Origin: Leptolinea sp964446955
GTDB taxonomy: Bacteria; Chloroflexota; Anaerolineae; Anaerolineales; Anaerolineaceae
Direction of reading: 5' to 3'
Length of the DNA: 64,000 bases
Assembly (NCBI GenBank): GCA_964446955.1
Contig: CAYUQJ010000012.1
Span: 1-64,000 of the forward strand
Shown here: positions 61,300 to 64,000 of the stretch, piece after piece
How the letters are laid out: each line of letters starts with the position of its first letter
Numbering within the stretch: position 1 is the first letter of the stretch
Notes under the pieces: generated by a model
Database searches by the model: none
What the model was told of the DNA's origin: nothing
Seen by the model: only the letters and a program-made list of their open reading frames with translations
Position numbers and translations under genes: made by a program

Positions 61300-62373
61300 A
61301 TGGCAACAAAAAATCAACCCCACCTGTCGTCATCCTTTTTAGAACTGATTGAAAAGTTATCCAACGCCCCGGGAGTTTCCGGTGCCGAAGGTGGTGTACG
61401 GACAATCGTCCGTGAACAGTTGGATTCTTTGGGAATTCCTTATTCGGTAGATGCCCTGGGGAACGTTCTGGCAACCCGGTCCCGCGGAAAACCGGATGCT
61501 TTTCGGTTAATGCTCGCCGCGCACATGGACGAAGTCGGTCTGATGGTTGTCCAGGAAGATGAAGGCGGTTTATTCAAATTCACAATTGTCGGAGGTATTG
61601 ATCCGCGTGTTCTGCCCGGAAAAACCGTCCGCGTAGGAAAAGAACGGATCCCGGCCATAATTGGTGCGAAACCGATCCATCTGACCGATTCAGACGAACG
61701 CAAGAATCCGATTTCATTGGAAACAATGCGTCTTGATCTGGGTCCGGGTGGCGCAGGAAAAGTAAAACCCGGAGACCGGGCTGTCTTTGCCACGGAATTC
61801 CATTCCAACGGTTTCAGCGTCAGCGGGAAAGCTCTGGATGACCGGCTTGGTGTGGCAATTCTGTTGACACTGCTGGCTGAGCCACAGGAAAATCTGGACA
61901 TTCTGGCAGCCTTTACAACCCAGGAAGAGATTGGATTGCGAGGCGCCCGTGTTGCTGCCCACTCATTCAATCCACAGGCTGCCATCGCGATTGATGCCAC
62001 CCCGGCCAATGATCTGCCATCATGGAATGATGATGAGAATACCGGTTACAACACCCGTGTGGGTGCCGGTCCTGCCCTTTATATTGCTGACGGATACACC
62101 TTATCCGATCCGCGACTGGTAAGAATGATCCAGCAGACAGCGGAAAAAGCCGGCATCCAGTTTCAGATCCGGCAGCCTGGTGGAGGTGGTACAGATGCGG
62201 GTTCAATACATAAACAGCGGGAAGGTATTCCCAGCGTTTCACTTTCTGTTCCCATCCGCTTCGCGCATACACCATGCTCCATTGCCCGGCATTCAGATAT
62301 TGACGGTATGCTCCAATTAATGCGCGCATTGCTGGAATATTTTGATACATCTGTTTTTAACACACCCAGATAA
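61300..62373 (+). CDS. M42 family aminopeptidase, copy 2
   Basis: The 357-aa protein has AAHMDEVG, KALDDRLGVA, TTQEEIGLRGA, AIDATP and AHTPCSI, all metal and catalytic residues of M42. GGGAGGA lies before the ATG. It probably forms homo- or hetero-oligomeric TET particles with its neighbours. The cytoplasm is the expected site. Confidence 0.95.
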   Translation: MATKNQPHLSSSFLELIEKLSNAPGVSGAEGGVRTIVREQLDSLGIPYSVDALGNVLATRSRGKPDAFRLMLAAHMDEVGLMVVQEDEGGLFKFTIVGGIDPRVLPGKTVRVGKERIPAIIGAKPIHLTDSDERKNPISLETMRLDLGPGGAGKVKPGDRAVFATEFHSNGFSVSGKALDDRLGVAILLTLLAEPQENLDILAAFTTQEEIGLRGARVAAHSFNPQAAIAIDATPANDLPSWNDDENTGYNTRVGAGPALYIADGYTLSDPRLVRMIQQTAEKAGIQFQIRQPGGGGTDAGSIHKQREGIPSVSLSVPIRFAHTPCSIARHSDIDGMLQLMRALLEYFDTSVFNTPR

Positions 62374-62401
62374 AACCAAACATCATCCCCAGGAGACTGG
62401 T

Positions 62402-63397
62402 ATGAAAGATTTAATCCAAAAATTAGTGGAAACCACCGGACCATCAGGCTATGAAAGCCAGGTAAGAGATCTGGTGTTAACGAATATCTCAAAATTAACA
62501 AAAGACATCAAGATTGATGCGATGGGAAACGTGATCGCCCGGATCGGTTCAAAAAAAGCAGACGGTTCACGAATTATGTTATCCGCCCATATGGATGAGA
62601 TCGGCATCATTGCCACGCACATCGATGAAAATGCATTTATTCGGTTTACCACAATAGGCGGCGTCCGGGCTGCCAATTGCATTGGTGGTCGCGTGTTATT
62701 TCTGAATGGGACCCACGGTGTAATCTTCATGGAGAAGTTGGAAAACCCCGGTCAAATCCCGGGATTTGATCAACTCTACATTGACTGCGGTTTTTCTCGT
62801 AAAGAAGAATGCCCCATCAAAGTAGGCGACCTGGCTGTCTTTGACCGCCCGTTTATTGACCTGGGAAATCGTGTAATATCCAAAGCCTTGGATGATCGCA
62901 TAGGCGTTGCAGTTCAAATTGAGGTTATGCGGCGTCTAAAGAGCTCACCCAATGAACTCGTCTTTGTATTTAGCACGCAGGAGGAAGTTGGACTGCGCGG
63001 CGCGACCACATCCGCTTATGGAGTCGACCCGGATATCGGACTTTCCATTGATGTAACCCTGACTGGTGATACGCCAAAATCGATAAAGATGGCTGTCGCA
63101 TTGGGAAATGGTCCGGCGATTAAAGTACGTGATGGTGGTATGCTGGCAGATCCCCGTCTTGTGCAACAGATAATCGAGATCGCGGATAAGAATAAGATAC
63201 CGTACCAGTTGGAAGTTTTGGAAGGCGGCACCACCGACGCGAAAGCCATCCAACTAACCCGCTCCGGGGTTCCATCCGGTTGTGTTTCCATCCCCTGCCG
63301 CTATGTGCATTCGCCCTCTGAAATGGTTGACATGAACGATGTGGAAAACGCGGTTAAATTGATTCTTGCTTTTGTCAGTTCACCGATTAATATCTAA
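62402..63397 (+). CDS. M42 family aminopeptidase, copy 3
   Basis: The 331-aa protein has SAHMDEIG, KALDDRIGVA, STQEEVGLRGA, SIDVTLTGD and VHSPSEM. It is the most standard of the three copies. A CAGGAG site precedes the ATG. It ends in TAATG, overlapping the start of a lipoprotein gene. Confidence 0.95.
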   Translation: MKDLIQKLVETTGPSGYESQVRDLVLTNISKLTKDIKIDAMGNVIARIGSKKADGSRIMLSAHMDEIGIIATHIDENAFIRFTTIGGVRAANCIGGRVLFLNGTHGVIFMEKLENPGQIPGFDQLYIDCGFSRKEECPIKVGDLAVFDRPFIDLGNRVISKALDDRIGVAVQIEVMRRLKSSPNELVFVFSTQEEVGLRGATTSAYGVDPDIGLSIDVTLTGDTPKSIKMAVALGNGPAIKVRDGGMLADPRLVQQIIEIADKNKIPYQLEVLEGGTTDAKAIQLTRSGVPSGCVSIPCRYVHSPSEMVDMNDVENAVKLILAFVSSPINI

Positions 63398-64000
63398 TGC
63401 GAAGACTGCCGGTTATTCTGGTTTTCCTGGCGCTTGCCGGATGCAATGCTTTCCCGATCCCGACACCCACGCCTATCTTCCAGGAGACTGTGACTCCGGA
63501 ACCCAGCCCGGTAAGCCCTACACCGACGGAAGCGCCAGGGGCCAGGCCCACAGTGAAGCTATCCATATGGGTGCCAGCCAGATTTGATCCTTCATTAAAA
63601 ACCCAGACCTCCACATTATTGGAGAAAACCATCGATGATTTTGAGAGTCAGAACCCTGGAACTGAGGTTGAAATCCGGGTAAAAGCAGACGCTAACCCCG
63701 CGGGGTTAATGGAATCGCTTACCCTTACATCCGCGGCCGCGCCGGACGCCATGCCATCTCTGGCACTGTTAAGCCGCTCCCAAATGGAAGAAGCCGCCCG
63801 CAAAAATATCATATTTCCACTAGACAGCCTGACTGTGTCTCTGGACCAAACGGATTGGTATCCGTTTGCCAAACAACTCGCTATTTTTAAAGATGATATT
63901 TATGGCTTGCCTCTGACCGGTGACGTTCTGGTTCTGGTTTATCGCAGCAGCAAACCCGCTTCCCAGGCTCCTACATGGGAAGAGATCTTGAATATGGGGT
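63397..64000 (+). CDS. Solute-binding lipoprotein, 5' part
   Basis: The reading frame that starts at the ATG in TAATG (63397) runs off the right edge. It has a lipoprotein signal MRRLPVILVFLALAGC with lipobox LAGC (Cys16), a Pro/Thr-rich linker (about 20-45) and then the start of an extracellular solute-binding protein family 1 fold (LSIWVPARFDP, IDDFESQNPGTEVEIRV, ALLSRSQMEEAA, DIYGLPLTGDVLVLVYR). Such proteins feed ABC importers with sugars or similar. It overlaps the M42 gene by one base. Confidence 0.85.
   Translation, partial: MRRLPVILVFLALAGCNAFPIPTPTPIFQETVTPEPSPVSPTPTEAPGARPTVKLSIWVPARFDPSLKTQTSTLLEKTIDDFESQNPGTEVEIRVKADANPAGLMESLTLTSAAAPDAMPSLALLSRSQMEEAARKNIIFPLDSLTVSLDQTDWYPFAKQLAIFKDDIYGLPLTGDVLVLVYRSSKPASQAPTWEEILNMG

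Overview
The window looks like a chromosomal segment of a free-living anaerobic bacterium of the Chloroflexota, most likely class Anaerolineae (inference, no search run). The hints are a lipoprotein with an NBR1-type Ig-like domain, Thr/Pro-rich spacer proteins, GT-C membrane glycosyltransferases, sortases, FmrO/Rmt-type rRNA methyltransferase homologues, RNase J, a metK gene with a SAM-I riboswitch, and many genes whose start codon sits only 6-10 bases behind a TATAAT box (leaderless transcripts). No phage, IS element or CRISPR array was seen.

Layout. 1-540: the start of tuf, preceded by three tRNA genes (Thr-Tyr-Thr) on the minus strand. 689-3215: small envelope protein, degenerate MBL protein, unknown protein and mutY. 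3216-5730: an AT-rich accessory island with a gene remnant, a small putative DNA-binding protein and a nuclease-DUF2075 helicase/ATPase (candidate defence gene). 5858-10050: radical SAM, methyltransferase and GT-C operon. 10112-19280: CPBP protease, a GntR-controlled ABC transporter, a ferritin-like/VIT1 metal transporter, assorted acetyl- and methyltransferases, an iron-sulfur-flavoprotein-like reductase, a second GT-C enzyme and pcm. 19333-28735: RNase J, a lone CheW, a MacB-like ABC exporter with its PadR regulator and a double-flavodoxin protein, then UspA and a diguanylate cyclase. 29076-43129: one minus-strand operon that encodes every step from PRPP to IMP plus guaB, with a PurD-PurM fusion, a PurS-PurS-PurL fusion and a class II PurE. 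43325-45116: two sortases; between them lie two tandem c-di-GMP-I riboswitches separated by a terminator. 45523-51213: NBR1-domain lipoprotein, VOC protein, then a tight operon of a tgt homologue, two FmrO/Rmt paralogues (one apparently inactive) and an RsmF-like enzyme. 51208-56691: plsC, rsmE, rsmI, metK with riboswitch, DUF4173 protein. 56874-64000: NarL-type two-component system, Thr/Pro-rich membrane protein, three tandem M42 aminopeptidases and the start of a solute-binding lipoprotein.

How the parts may work together. The diguanylate cyclase at 27.8-28.7 kb can make c-di-GMP, the predicted ligand of the tandem riboswitches in front of the sortase at 43.3 kb. SAM-using enzymes are numerous and metK is under SAM feedback. 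The tgt-FmrO-FmrO-RsmF operon suggests a dedicated RNA-modification unit with a catalytic/pseudo-catalytic methyltransferase pair; this and the tandem riboswitch leader are the most unusual parts of the window.
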